A program made the position numbers and the translations under genes. Shown piece after piece: positions 16,534 through 25,187 of a stretch of DNA of 64,000 bases (position 1 is the first letter of the stretch; every line of letters starts with the position of its first letter). The DNA comes from Clostridiales bacterium (GTDB lineage: Bacteria; Bacillota; Clostridia; Oscillospirales; Oscillospiraceae). Location of the stretch: positions 1 through 64,000 of the forward strand of contig JAJUJI010000007.1 in assembly GCA_029265405.1 (NCBI GenBank). Direction: 5' to 3'. The notes under the pieces are model-generated. The model was not told the DNA's origin and searched no databases. It saw only the letters and a list, made by a program, of their open reading frames with translations.

Positions 16534-17877
16534 ATGAAAAAAAGGAACAAAATACTGCTTGCATCCTATATCGCGGCCCTGGTGCTGACGCTCGGAGGCT
16601 TCGTTTACAAGGGATATGGCGAGGCTGCCTATTACAGGAGATATATAGAGGCCGGCTGGCAACGCTCCTTTTCGGATCTGACGGCTTCGGTTTCCGAGAT
16701 GGACACGGCGCTGCAAAAGGGCCTGTATTCGACTTCTCCAGCACTGCTTGGCAGCGCCTGCGCGGAGGTCTATGCGAAATCCCTGGAGGCGCAGCAGTCC
16801 CTCGGGGAGCTGCCCTTTTCCGATTACGTTTTGGAGCATACCTCGGGCTTTATTGGAAAGCTGGGAGATTACAGCCGCGCCCTGGCCAAAGCTTCTTATA
16901 CGAAGCAGCTCGGCCAGGAGGAGGCGGGCAACCTGAAAAAGCTGTCCGAGGCCGCCGCCCTGCTTGCCCAAAACCTAAACCAGCTCCGGGCGGACATGGA
17001 CGGAGGCCTGCTGACGCTCGGCAAGCTTGCGGCCTTCTCCGGCAGCCTTGAGAGCACGGCCCTGCCCACGCTTGGCGGGAGCATCGCCTCCATGGAGACG
17101 GAGTTTCCGGAAATACCCGCTCTTATCTACGACGGGCCATATTCCCAGAGCATTAAGGAGGGTAAGCCCAAGCTTCTCGAGGGGCTTCCCGAGGTGGACG
17201 AAAAGGAGGCTGTAAGGCTGGCGGCCCGGTTTACCGGGCTTCCTGAAGGCGCCTTTTCGCTGGCGGGAAAAACCGGCGGCGACCTGCCTATGTATATGCT
17301 TTACGCCTCGGAGGGCGGGGGAGAGCTATCCGTCCAGCTCAGCGTGCAAGGAGGCAAGGTGGTGAATATGACAAACTCAAGAAGCCCGTCCTTCGCCGGG
17401 CTTGACGCCGGGGAGGCGATCAAGGCCGCCGCCGCCTTTCTCGAGGAGCATGGCTATCCCTCCATGAAGGAGAGCTATTGGACCAAAAGCGGCAACTCGC
17501 TGCTGATAAATTTCGCCCACAGCGAAAACGGGGTGGTGTGCTACCCGGATCTGATCAAGGTGGCGGTGGCCCTTGACACGGGCGAGGTCACGGGCTTTGA
17601 GGCGACGGGCTATGTCATGAGCCACTCGCAAAGGAGCATACCGCAGGCGCGGATAAGCTCCGAGGAGGCCGCAAAGAGGGTTTCACCTCAGCTTAAAATC
17701 CTGTACGAGGGGCTGGCCATAATTCCCACGGAGGGTAAAAACGAGCTCTTCTGCCGCGAGTTCAAGTGCGAGGACGCCGAGGGCGCCCACTGTATAGTCT
17801 ATGTCAACGCCCTGACCGGCGCGGAGGAAAAGATACTGATACTGATTGAAGACGAAAACGGTACCCTGGCGACATAA
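16534..17877 (+). CDS. ypeB: Spore germination protein YpeB
   Basis: This encodes 447 residues. An N-terminal membrane anchor (ILLASYIAALVLTLGGFVYK) is followed by the helical YpeB domain (GYGEAAYYRRYIEAGWQRSF through LNQLRADMDGGLL). PepSY-like repeats make up the C-terminal half (EAVRLAARFTGL, EEAAKRVSPQLKIL). In spore formers YpeB sits at the inner spore membrane and stabilises the cortex-lytic enzyme SleB. sleB, normally adjacent, is not present here. The gene marks the organism as an endospore former or a recent descendant of one. The start is fixed by length and the membrane anchor. Confidence 0.88.
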   Translation: MKKRNKILLASYIAALVLTLGGFVYKGYGEAAYYRRYIEAGWQRSFSDLTASVSEMDTALQKGLYSTSPALLGSACAEVYAKSLEAQQSLGELPFSDYVLEHTSGFIGKLGDYSRALAKASYTKQLGQEEAGNLKKLSEAAALLAQNLNQLRADMDGGLLTLGKLAAFSGSLESTALPTLGGSIASMETEFPEIPALIYDGPYSQSIKEGKPKLLEGLPEVDEKEAVRLAARFTGLPEGAFSLAGKTGGDLPMYMLYASEGGGELSVQLSVQGGKVVNMTNSRSPSFAGLDAGEAIKAAAAFLEEHGYPSMKESYWTKSGNSLLINFAHSENGVVCYPDLIKVAVALDTGEVTGFEATGYVMSHSQRSIPQARISSEEAAKRVSPQLKILYEGLAIIPTEGKNELFCREFKCEDAEGAHCIVYVNALTGAEEKILILIEDENGTLAT

Positions 17878-17887
17878 GAGAAATAAA

Positions 17888-17925
17888 ACGCCGGAGCCGG
17901 CCCGAGCCGGCTCCGGCGTAACGCC
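17888..17925 (-). terminator. Strong terminator between ypeB and ackA
   Basis: A perfect 14-bp stem (17888-17901 with 17906-17919) and a CCGA loop lie between convergent genes. On the minus strand it is followed by TTTTATTT, so it best serves ackA; the plus side has no T-run. Confidence 0.75.
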
Positions 17926-17934
17926 GAGCCTCGC

Positions 17935-19143
17935 TTAGCGTCCCAGCGCTTCGACCACATCCCTGGTAAAATGGGTAATGGCGTATTCCTCATTTGTCGG
18001 GATAAGCAGCACCTTGACGGGCGAATCGTCGTAGGACAGCAGGGCGACCTTCCCGCGCACATTGTTCCTTTCAGGGTCTATCCTTATTCCCATAAAGCCC
18101 AGATTCTGGCACATCTTCATCCTTATGTCGCCGTCGTTCTCGCCGACGCCGCCGGCAAATACCACCGCGTCTATCCCGCCCATAGCGGCGGCATAGGAAG
18201 CAATATACTTGCTGCCGCAGTAGGCGAACACCTCGCGGGCAAGTATGGCGCGCTCGTTCCCCTGGAGCTCGGCATCCTCAAGGTCGCGGAAATCGGAGGA
18301 AAAGCCGGAGATGCCCAGCATGCCCGACTTGGTGTTGAGCACCTCGATAGCCTTTGATATGCTTATGTTTTCACGTTTCATGATATGCTCTATTATTGCG
18401 GGATCTATGGAGCCGGAGCGGGTGCCCATGGGGATGCCCTCCAGCGGCGTCATGCCCATGGAGGTATCCACGCATTTGCCGCCCTTTACCGCCGTGAAGG
18501 AGGAACCGTTGCCGAGATGGCAGGTGACTATCTTCAGCTCCGGGTCGTTTTCACGGCCGAGGAACTTGGCGGCCGTTTCCGATATGAAGCGGTGGGAGGT
18601 GCCGTGGAACCCGTAGCGGCGTATCTTGTACTTCTCGTAATACTCGTAGGGGATGGCGTATATAAAAGCCTTCTTCGGCATGGTCTGGTGGAAGGCCGTA
18701 TCGAAGACGGCGACCTGCGGCGTGTTCGGCATTATGCGCTGGCAGGCGTTTATGCCGGCAAGGTTAGCGGGATTGTGGAGGGGTGCGAGGGGTATCATTT
18801 CCTCTATCGCGGCCTTTACCTTGTCGTCTATCAGAACGGGTCTGGTGAAGGTTTCGCCGCCCTGCACTACCCTGTGCCCGACGGCGCTTATCTCCTCCAT
18901 GCTCTTTATAACGCCGACCTCTCGGTCGGTCAAGGCTTTGAAAACCAGCTTGATGGCGTCGGTATGGTCCTTCATCTGCTCCCGATATTCCTTTTTCGAG
19001 CCATCGCTAAGCTTGTGGACAAGGAAAGAACCGTCTAGGCCAATCCGCTCGCAGTTTCCCTTGGCTATGACGGTTTCATCGTCCATGTTGAACAGTTGAT
19101 ACTTCAATGAGGAGCTACCCGCATTGATTACCAGTATCTTCAT
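17935..19143 (-). CDS. ackA: Acetate kinase
   Basis: This encodes 402 residues, full length. ASKHA-fold motifs are MKILVINAGSSSLKYQLFNM at the start, VFDTAFHQTMP, HLGNGSS (about residue 210), DTSMGMTPLEG and the GGVGENDG loop near residue 330. It interconverts acetyl phosphate + ADP and acetate + ATP, the last step of acetate fermentation. pta is not in the window. It is divergent from tmcAL, whose enzyme consumes acetate; this neighbourhood is common in Clostridia. Confidence 0.96.
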   Translation of the reverse strand: MKILVINAGSSSLKYQLFNMDDETVIAKGNCERIGLDGSFLVHKLSDGSKKEYREQMKDHTDAIKLVFKALTDREVGVIKSMEEISAVGHRVVQGGETFTRPVLIDDKVKAAIEEMIPLAPLHNPANLAGINACQRIMPNTPQVAVFDTAFHQTMPKKAFIYAIPYEYYEKYKIRRYGFHGTSHRFISETAAKFLGRENDPELKIVTCHLGNGSSFTAVKGGKCVDTSMGMTPLEGIPMGTRSGSIDPAIIEHIMKRENISISKAIEVLNTKSGMLGISGFSSDFRDLEDAELQGNERAILAREVFAYCGSKYIASYAAAMGGIDAVVFAGGVGENDGDIRMKMCQNLGFMGIRIDPERNNVRGKVALLSYDDSPVKVLLIPTNEEYAITHFTRDVVEALGR

Positions 19144-19230
19144 CTAGAGCTACATTCCTTTCGTTTGCCTCAAGGTATAAAGCGGTGTGAAAAGACGTTT
19201 GGCGCCTTTGGACTGCTTGCTTCCTATCGG

Positions 19231-19259
19231 TTGATATGTGTCTGATACAAGGATATAAT
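19231..19259 (+). promoter_or_regulatory. tmcAL promoter
   Basis: TTGATA (19231-19236) and TATAAT (19254-19259) are separated by exactly 17 bases, 42 bases before the GTG start. Confidence 0.75.
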
Positions 19260-19301
19260 AAACATATTTATAATAAATAACAACAGCTTCGGTGATTTTT
19301 C

Positions 19302-20456
19302 GTGAAAATTTTTGCGATTGTTTCAGAGTACAACCCCTTTCACAGGGGCCACGAGCATCAGATCCTGCGTACGAGGGAAGCGCTGGGCGAGGACGCGGGG
19401 CTTATTTGCCTGCTCAGCGGCAATTATGTCCAGAGGGGCGAGCCGGCCATGTTCGACAAGCACGCCAGGGCCAAGGCCGCCGTTTTATGCGGGGCGGACC
19501 TCGTGCTGGAGCTGCCGCTGCCGTATTCGGTTTCCTCAGCGGAGGGCTTTGCCTTCGGCGCGGCGTATCTTTTGGACAGGCTTGGCTGCGTCGACTGGCT
19601 TTCCTTCGGGAGCGAGTGCGGAAGCGTAGAAGAGCTTGAGCGGGCGGCGGGGCTGCTCCTGAGGCCGGAAATAGACGGGCTGATAAAAACGGAGCTGAAG
19701 AAGGGCCTGTCCTACGCGGCGGCAAGGCAGCGTGCCGCGGAAGCCCTCGCCGGGGAGCCGCTGAAGCTGCTCTCGGAGCGCAACAACATTCTTGGCGTGG
19801 AGTACATAAAGGCGCTGAAAAAGCTCGGCTCCGCGATAAAGCCCCTTACCGTCAAGCGGGATTTCGGCTTCAAATCGGCGACCGAACTGAGAAGGACGCC
19901 CGGGTTTCTGGACGAGCTGCCCGCGCCTGCGGCTGAGGTCTATGCGGAGGAGATACTAGCCGGACGCGGGCCCGTCCGGCCGGAATATTATGAAACGGCC
20001 ATTTTAGCCAGGCTGCGCTCAATGAGCAGGGAGGAATTCGCCGCCCTTCCAGACGCCTCCGAAGGCTTGGGGGACCGTCTGTACAGGTGCGCCGCCTGCG
20101 AAAGCCTGCAAGCGCTGTACAGGGAGGCGGCCACCAGGCGCTATCCGGAGGCGAGGATCAGGCGCATGGTGATGTGCGCCTTTCTCGGAATAAGGGCGGG
20201 GCTTGCCTCGGAAAGCCTCGGCCTGCTTTACGCCCGAGTGCTTGCCGTGGGCGTAAGGGGCAGGGAGATAATTAATAGAATAAAGGGCGACATTCCGGTA
20301 ATAACCAAGCCCGCCAGGGGGAAGGGCAACGCCCTTTTTGAGCTCGGGGCGCGGGCGACCGACCTGTACGCGCTTGGCTATCCCGGCATGCACAACAGAA
20401 GGGGAGGCGGCGAGTGGATCCGCTCGCCCTGGGTTGAGGGGGCCGGCGGGCTTTAA
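19302..20456 (+). CDS. tmcAL: tRNA(Met) cytidine acetate ligase (YlbM family)
   Basis: This encodes 384 residues from GTG 19302. The nucleotidyltransferase-like start FAIVSEYNPFHRGHEHQI includes the HxGH signature, followed by LLSGNYVQRGEPAMFDKHAR and the LELPLPYSVSSAEGFA segment typical of the family. It uses ATP and acetate to form N4-acetylcytidine at position 34 of elongator tRNA-Met. The C-terminal region past residue 330 is rich in small residues and may be less conserved. Divergence from ackA may matter, since both handle acetate. Confidence 0.9.
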   Translation: MKIFAIVSEYNPFHRGHEHQILRTREALGEDAGLICLLSGNYVQRGEPAMFDKHARAKAAVLCGADLVLELPLPYSVSSAEGFAFGAAYLLDRLGCVDWLSFGSECGSVEELERAAGLLLRPEIDGLIKTELKKGLSYAAARQRAAEALAGEPLKLLSERNNILGVEYIKALKKLGSAIKPLTVKRDFGFKSATELRRTPGFLDELPAPAAEVYAEEILAGRGPVRPEYYETAILARLRSMSREEFAALPDASEGLGDRLYRCAACESLQALYREAATRRYPEARIRRMVMCAFLGIRAGLASESLGLLYARVLAVGVRGREIINRIKGDIPVITKPARGKGNALFELGARATDLYALGYPGMHNRRGGGEWIRSPWVEGAGGL

Positions 20457-20471
20457 GGCAGCAAAGCCCGC
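20446..20471. terminator. Hairpin between convergent tmcAL and rodA-type genes
   Basis: GCGGGCTTT (20446-20454) pairs with AAAGCCCGC (20463-20471) across an eight-base loop that includes the tmcAL stop codon. Confidence 0.5.
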
Positions 20472-20483
20472 GCCTCGGGGCCG

Positions 20484-21680
20484 CTACCTGAAAACATACG
20501 CGGCTTTGGCGCCGCCCCTTCGCCTCTTCCTTTCGTTTCTTTCGGGCTTCGGCCGCATTCGTATCCCGGAGACTATGCCCATGGCGGCAAGGCATGAGAT
20601 CAGCGACGAGCCGCCCGCGCTGAAGAAGGGCAGCGTCAGCCCGACGACAGGAGTCAGGCCGAGGCACATGCCGATGTTTTCAAAGGTCTGGAAGGCAAGC
20701 ATGGAGGCAAAGCCCATGCAGATAAGCATGTTCATATAGCTGCCGGAACGCAGGCCGACATAGATGCAGCGTATTATGATCAGGGTCAGCAGTACGATTA
20801 TAGCGACGCAGCCAAGCATGCCCAGCTCCTCGCCGGCCACGGCGAATATGAAGTCCGTGTGCTTCGACGGCAGCATTTCCGACTGGGAATGGGAGCCGTG
20901 CAGAAGGCCCTGCCCGAAAAGGCCTCCCGAACCGATGGCTATCTTGCTTTGGTTGGCCTGCCAGGTCACGCCCAACCCGTCGGGGTCCACGGTTTCGGGA
21001 AAGTAGGGGGCGAGCATCCTCTTCTTCTGGTAATCGCTGAAAAAATTGCTCCACAGCCACGGGGCCGCGGCCGCGCACGCCCCTATGCCGAGTATGAACC
21101 ATATCAGCTTTACGCCGCCGGCAAAGGCCATAGTCGCAAAAATGACGAGAAATACCAGGGCCGAGCCCAAATCCGAGGAGGTCGCTATTATCAGGCCGAA
21201 CATAAGCGCAAAATGCAGCGCGAGCTGGATGATGGAAAACACGGAGCTTAGGCCCCGCTCAGAATTCCGCAGCCGCTCCATCTGCCTTGCCAGAAGCAGC
21301 ACGAAGGTCACCTTGACGACCTCCGAGGGCTGTATGCCCACCGGGCCGAAACGGAGCCAGCTCCTGTTTCCCGTACCGCCCTCGACGCCCCAAAGCAGCA
21401 GGGACAGGAGGAGAAGCACGTTGAAAAAAAGGAGCAAATACCATCTGTCAGTGAAAAAATCCACATATATGAGCGAAAAAATGAAAAATACCCCTATGCC
21501 CAGCGCAAGCGACACTATCTGGACGGTCACGTAGGAGGCGGTGCCATAGCTGAGGGTGGCGCTGTATATCAGGATAATGCCGTATACCGACGCGAGAAGG
21601 CAAAGCAGAAACAGCGGCGTGTCCGACGAGATAAAATACGACTTGACCGCCTTCATAATCTTTTTTAAAGCTGGCATCAT
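20484..21680 (-). CDS. rodA: RodA/FtsW/SpoVE-family peptidoglycan polymerase
   Basis: This encodes 398 residues from the ATG pair at 21680; sequence further upstream overlaps the GGGGG ribosome-binding region. About ten membrane segments carry SEDS-family signatures: LIYSATLSYGT, GTGNRSWLRFGPVGIQPSE (about residue 115), GLGVTWQANQSKIAIGSGGL and a last block FQTFENIGMCLGLTPVVGLT LPFFSAGGSS split by the membrane. It polymerises glycan strands from lipid II, working with a class B PBP. It is closest to RodA-type proteins (cell elongation), but SpoVE or FtsW cannot be excluded by eye. Confidence 0.88.
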   Translation of the reverse strand: MMPALKKIMKAVKSYFISSDTPLFLLCLLASVYGIILIYSATLSYGTASYVTVQIVSLALGIGVFFIFSLIYVDFFTDRWYLLLFFNVLLLLSLLLWGVEGGTGNRSWLRFGPVGIQPSEVVKVTFVLLLARQMERLRNSERGLSSVFSIIQLALHFALMFGLIIATSSDLGSALVFLVIFATMAFAGGVKLIWFILGIGACAAAAPWLWSNFFSDYQKKRMLAPYFPETVDPDGLGVTWQANQSKIAIGSGGLFGQGLLHGSHSQSEMLPSKHTDFIFAVAGEELGMLGCVAIIVLLTLIIIRCIYVGLRSGSYMNMLICMGFASMLAFQTFENIGMCLGLTPVVGLTLPFFSAGGSSLISCLAAMGIVSGIRMRPKPERNERKRRRGGAKAAYVFR

Positions 21681-21853
21681 TTTGCGTCCGGCCCCCTTTC
21701 GGCTGCCCAATGATTTTACAATCAATATGCCCGCAAGTAAACAACATTTTTTTCAAGAAGAGCTTAACCGCGCCTTAAAGATGCGGTGAAACGGTACGGA
21801 CGGCGCTTGCGCCGGCGGACGGCGGCAGACGCAAGCGCGCTACAAGCACCTGC
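21681..21853. other. Intergenic sequence
   Basis: This is AT-rich near 21720-21760 and then GC-rich. No gene, clear promoter or terminator was seen. Confidence 0.4.
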
Positions 21854-22021
21854 TTACTCTTTCTTGGCGCATACGCCGGAAAATTCGGCGCCATTTATTG
21901 CAAGCTTCCGCAAGAGTTCCCGTTTAAGCTCCAAGCCTTCCAAACCGAAAACGGCACGCAATTCGCGCATTAACACAGCGGCGCGGATACACCCTTGGCA
22001 GCCCGGGAGACGGATAAGCAT
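21854..22021 (-). CDS. Small 55-residue Cys-containing protein (possible)
   Basis: On the minus strand AAAGGAG precedes ATG 22021 by four to five bases, giving MLIRLPGCQGCIRAAVLMRE and a basic helical tail rich in Leu and Glu, ending ACAKKE-like (GVCAKKE). A CxxC (CQGC) sits at residues 8-11. No family is recognised. Support is the ribosome-binding site and the length without stops; the opposing divergent his promoter lies directly upstream. It may be a real small protein or a chance ORF. Confidence 0.4.
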   Translation of the reverse strand: MLIRLPGCQGCIRAAVLMRELRAVFGLEGLELKRELLRKLAINGAEFSGVCAKKE

Positions 22022-22036
22022 ATTTCTCCTTTTATA

Positions 22037-22065
22037 TTGCGCATAAGCGACGTGTTTGCTATAAT
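22037..22065 (+). promoter_or_regulatory. his operon promoter
   Basis: TTGCGC (22037-22042) and TATAAT (22060-22065) are separated by 17 bases. The distance to the hisZ start (22101) is only 35 bases, leaving no room for a T-box or peptide attenuator. Confidence 0.7.
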
Positions 22066-22100
22066 TAATATTCAATACATACGTTTTTAGGGATTGCGTT

Positions 22101-23285
22101 ATGGAATCGTATAAAGTAAACACCCCGGAAGGAACGCGGGACAGGTTTTTTGCCGAATGCGAGGAGCTGCGCCAGATAAGGGGGGCCATGGTCGGCCTTT
22201 TCAGACAATGGGGCTACCGTGAGGTCATAACTCCCGCGCTTGAATACTACGACCTTTTTGTAAAGGTAGGGAACCCGTTGCCACAGGAGAAGCTGCTCAA
22301 GCTCAGCGAGCATTCCGGCAGCATACTTGTGCTGCGGCCCGACTGTACGACGCCTGTGGCCAGGGTAGCGGCTACGAGGCTCGGCGACCTGCCGCTTCCG
22401 CTGAGGCTTTATTATGACCAGACGGTCTTCCGCGCCGGCGCCGCCAACGCCGGAAAAAGCTTTGAGATCGCGCAGTGCGGCATAGAGCTCATCGGAGCTG
22501 CGGGCCTGAAGGCCGATGTCGAGGCCGTATGCATGGCGGTAAACGTATTCAAGGCGGTCGGGGCCCGCGCCTTCAGGATTGAGCTTGGCCACAGCGGCTT
22601 TTTCCTGGCTCTCGCCTCGGAGCTCGGGCTCGGCGCGGAGGAAACCGAGAGGCTCCGCTGCTGTATCGCGGGCAAAAATCTTACGCTGCTGGCCGAGCAG
22701 CTCAAGCCCTGCGCCTCGCCTGCGGCAAACGCCCTTATGCGCATGCCCTGGCTATTCGGCGGCGCTGAAATACTCGGCCAAGCCGAGGCGCTGACGAAAA
22801 ATAAGGCCGCCCTCGAAGCTCTGGACTATCTGCGCCAAATATACTGCGAGCTGGACGCCGCCGGTCTCGGCCGCCACATAAGCTTCGATCTCGGTCTTGT
22901 GCAGGATCTGGATTATTATACGGGCATAATTTTCCGCGGCTACGTGGAGGGAGCGGGCGGCTCAGTACTTGCCGGCGGGCGCTACGACGGCCTGTCCCGA
23001 AGCTTCGGCAGGGAGCTTCCGTCCACGGGCTTTGCCGTTTATGCTGAAGATTTGGCGGCCTGCCTGAAGGGCGGAGCGTTTCAGGACACAGAAGTTGTAA
23101 TCTATTATGAAAGCGGCTGCCTGTCGAAGGCTCTTGAGAACCTTGAGCTATTGCCGGAGGGCTCGGCCGAGCTTTCCCACTGCGCCACGGAGGCCGAGGC
23201 GCTGCAAAGCGCCCGGGAAAAGGGCGCCTCAAGCCTGCTGGTGGTTTCAAAGGACGGAGTGCGGGAGGTAAGGCTCAATGGATAA
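22101..23285 (+). CDS. hisZ: ATP phosphoribosyltransferase regulatory subunit
   Basis: This encodes 394 residues. It is a histidyl-tRNA-synthetase-like protein with class II features: TPEGTRDRFFAECEELRQIR, motif 2-like LRPDCTTPVARVAATRL (about residue 76) and motif 3-like GGRYDGLSRSFGRELPSTGF (about 290). It lacks the anticodon-binding domain. It pairs with short-form HisG to make an active, histidine-sensitive first enzyme of the pathway. It is the first gene of the operon and overlaps hisG by eight bases. Confidence 0.93.
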   Translation: MESYKVNTPEGTRDRFFAECEELRQIRGAMVGLFRQWGYREVITPALEYYDLFVKVGNPLPQEKLLKLSEHSGSILVLRPDCTTPVARVAATRLGDLPLPLRLYYDQTVFRAGAANAGKSFEIAQCGIELIGAAGLKADVEAVCMAVNVFKAVGARAFRIELGHSGFFLALASELGLGAEETERLRCCIAGKNLTLLAEQLKPCASPAANALMRMPWLFGGAEILGQAEALTKNKAALEALDYLRQIYCELDAAGLGRHISFDLGLVQDLDYYTGIIFRGYVEGAGGSVLAGGRYDGLSRSFGRELPSTGFAVYAEDLAACLKGGAFQDTEVVIYYESGCLSKALENLELLPEGSAELSHCATEAEALQSAREKGASSLLVVSKDGVREVRLNG

Positions 23286-23901
23286 GCTAAGGCTGGCGAT
23301 AACCAAGGGCAGGCTGCTGGATTCGTCTATAGAGATGCTTGAAAGGATGGGCTACGACTGCTCGGCGCTGAAAAACCCCGGAAGGAAGCTGCTGCTGAAT
23401 ATGGGCGGCCTGGATGTCGTGCTTGCCAAGGCCCCGGATGTTGTAACCTGCGTCGAGCTTGGCGCCTGCGCTCTCGGCATAGCCGGGAAGGATACGATAA
23501 TGGAGCACGGCGGCTCCTTTTACGAGGTGCTGGATTTGGGCTTCGGCAGGTGCCGCTTCGCCCTGGCAGCGCCAAGGGGCAGCGATTTTTTCAAGGGCTA
23601 TAAGACGCGCAGGGTCGCTTCGAAATACCCCAAAGTCGCCAGGGATTATTTTCTTACAAAAAACATGGATGTTTCAATAATAAAAATAGAGGGCAGCGTG
23701 GAGCTGGCCCCAATTCTCGGCCTGGCCGACGGCATAGTCGATATAGTCGAGAGCGGCAACACCCTCAAGGCCAACGGCCTTGCGATAGTCGAGGAAATAT
23801 GCCCGGTTTCCGCACGCCTCATCGTAAACGCGGCCGCGCTGAAGCTGTACAAGAGTGAAATCGTCGGCTTCATCGACAGATGCAGGGAGGTTTTGAAATG
23901 A
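23278..23901 (+). CDS. hisG: ATP phosphoribosyltransferase, short form
   Basis: This encodes 207 residues, the short type that needs HisZ. Motifs are LRLAITKGRLLDSSIEMLER, ELGACALGIAGKDTIMEHGG, RVASKYPKVARDYF and the PRPP loop GLADGIVDIVESGNTLKANGL (read across residues 148-168). It condenses ATP with PRPP. The start lies inside hisZ, and the stop overlaps the hisD start (ATGA). Confidence 0.95.
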   Translation: MDKLRLAITKGRLLDSSIEMLERMGYDCSALKNPGRKLLLNMGGLDVVLAKAPDVVTCVELGACALGIAGKDTIMEHGGSFYEVLDLGFGRCRFALAAPRGSDFFKGYKTRRVASKYPKVARDYFLTKNMDVSIIKIEGSVELAPILGLADGIVDIVESGNTLKANGLAIVEEICPVSARLIVNAAALKLYKSEIVGFIDRCREVLK

Positions 23902-25184
23902 GGCTTCCGATTACGTATCTTGAGAAGGGCGGCGAAGGCAGGCTGGCGGCGTCCCTGCGGAGCCGCGCGGCAAGGCTCAACGAGGAAATCCAGGCCGCCG
24001 CAGCCGAGATTTTGGAAAACGTCAGGCTCAAGGGCTATCCTTTTGTGGAGGAATACTCCTTAAAGCGCGACGGGGCGGCTCCAAGGGAGCTGGATAGGGA
24101 GGAGCTGGAGGCGGCCAAAAGCCGCTGCCCGTCCGAGCTGCTGGCCTCGCTGGAGCTTGCCGCCGAAAACATCAGGAGCTATCAAAGCCGCCTCATGCCG
24201 AAAACCCAGGTTTGGGAGACAGAAAACGGCGTGCTCGGGCAGCTCGTCAGAGGGCTGACCCGCGTCGGCATATACGTGCCAGGCGGCGCCGCCGCCTATC
24301 CTTCCTCCGTCCTCATGAACGCCGTGCCCGCAAGAGTCGCGGGCGTCGAGGAGATAGTAATGGTTACTCCACCTACGAAGCATCTGAACGACGCTGTCAT
24401 GGCGGCGGCGCTGATAGCCGGAGTGGACAGGGTTATCGCCATAGGCGGCCCCCTGGCCGTAGCGGCCCTCGCCTGCGGAGCGGGCTTTATACCGAAGGTG
24501 GATAAGCTTGTGGGGCCGGGCAACGCCTATGTGGCGGCGGCAAAGCGCCTGGCCTTCGGCCTTATCGACATCGACATGGTGGCTGGGCCTTCGGAGGTGC
24601 TGGTTATAGCCGACGGGGCCGCAAACCCGGCATGGGTCGCCGCAGATCTGCTGAGCCAGGCGGAGCATGACCCGCTTGCCGCCGCCGTTTTGGCGACCGA
24701 CAGCCAGTCCCTTGCCGAGAAGGTCTGCGCCGAGCTTGAGCGCCAGCTTGAGCTGCTGCCGAGACGCGACATAGCGGGCGCCTCCGTTAGGGATTACGGG
24801 GCGGTCGTCGTCTGCCCGGACCTTGAAACGGCGGCTGCGGCGGCCAATGAAATAGCGCCGGAGCACCTTGAAATAATGACCTCCGAGCCCGAAAGGCTGC
24901 TCCCCTTAATAAAAAACGCCGGAGCCATTTTTCTGGGCGGCAGCTCGCCGGAGCCTCTGGGCGACTATCTGGCGGGTCCCTCCCACGTGCTGCCGACATC
25001 CGGCACGGCCCGCTTTTTTTCTCCGGTTTCGGTGGAAACCTTCATAAAACGCACGAGCCTGATAAATTACACCAGGGAGGCGCTGGCCAAATGCGCCGGG
25101 GATATAATACGCCTTGCCGAAAGCGAGGGCCTGTCCGCCCACGCTAATTCAATTAGGCTCCGTTTTTCGGAGCAGGGAGCTTGA
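23898..25184 (+). CDS. hisD: Histidinol dehydrogenase
   Basis: This encodes 428 residues. ATG 23898 overlaps the hisG stop and follows GGGAGG (23885-23890). Catalytic and zinc-binding sequences are seen: LLSQAEHDPLA (Gln/His ligands), NEIAPEHLEI (catalytic Glu-His), GDYLAGPSHVLPTSGTARFF (Asp ligand) and LSAHANSIRLR (His ligand). It performs the two NAD-linked oxidations from histidinol to histidine. Confidence 0.96.
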   Translation: MRLPITYLEKGGEGRLAASLRSRAARLNEEIQAAAAEILENVRLKGYPFVEEYSLKRDGAAPRELDREELEAAKSRCPSELLASLELAAENIRSYQSRLMPKTQVWETENGVLGQLVRGLTRVGIYVPGGAAAYPSSVLMNAVPARVAGVEEIVMVTPPTKHLNDAVMAAALIAGVDRVIAIGGPLAVAALACGAGFIPKVDKLVGPGNAYVAAAKRLAFGLIDIDMVAGPSEVLVIADGAANPAWVAADLLSQAEHDPLAAAVLATDSQSLAEKVCAELERQLELLPRRDIAGASVRDYGAVVVCPDLETAAAAANEIAPEHLEIMTSEPERLLPLIKNAGAIFLGGSSPEPLGDYLAGPSHVLPTSGTARFFSPVSVETFIKRTSLINYTREALAKCAGDIIRLAESEGLSAHANSIRLRFSEQGA

Positions 25185-25187
25185 AGC

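Noticed and set aside
22066-22100. T-box or his-leader attenuator ahead of hisZ
   Set aside because: Only 35 bases separate the promoter -10 from the start codon; no room for either element.
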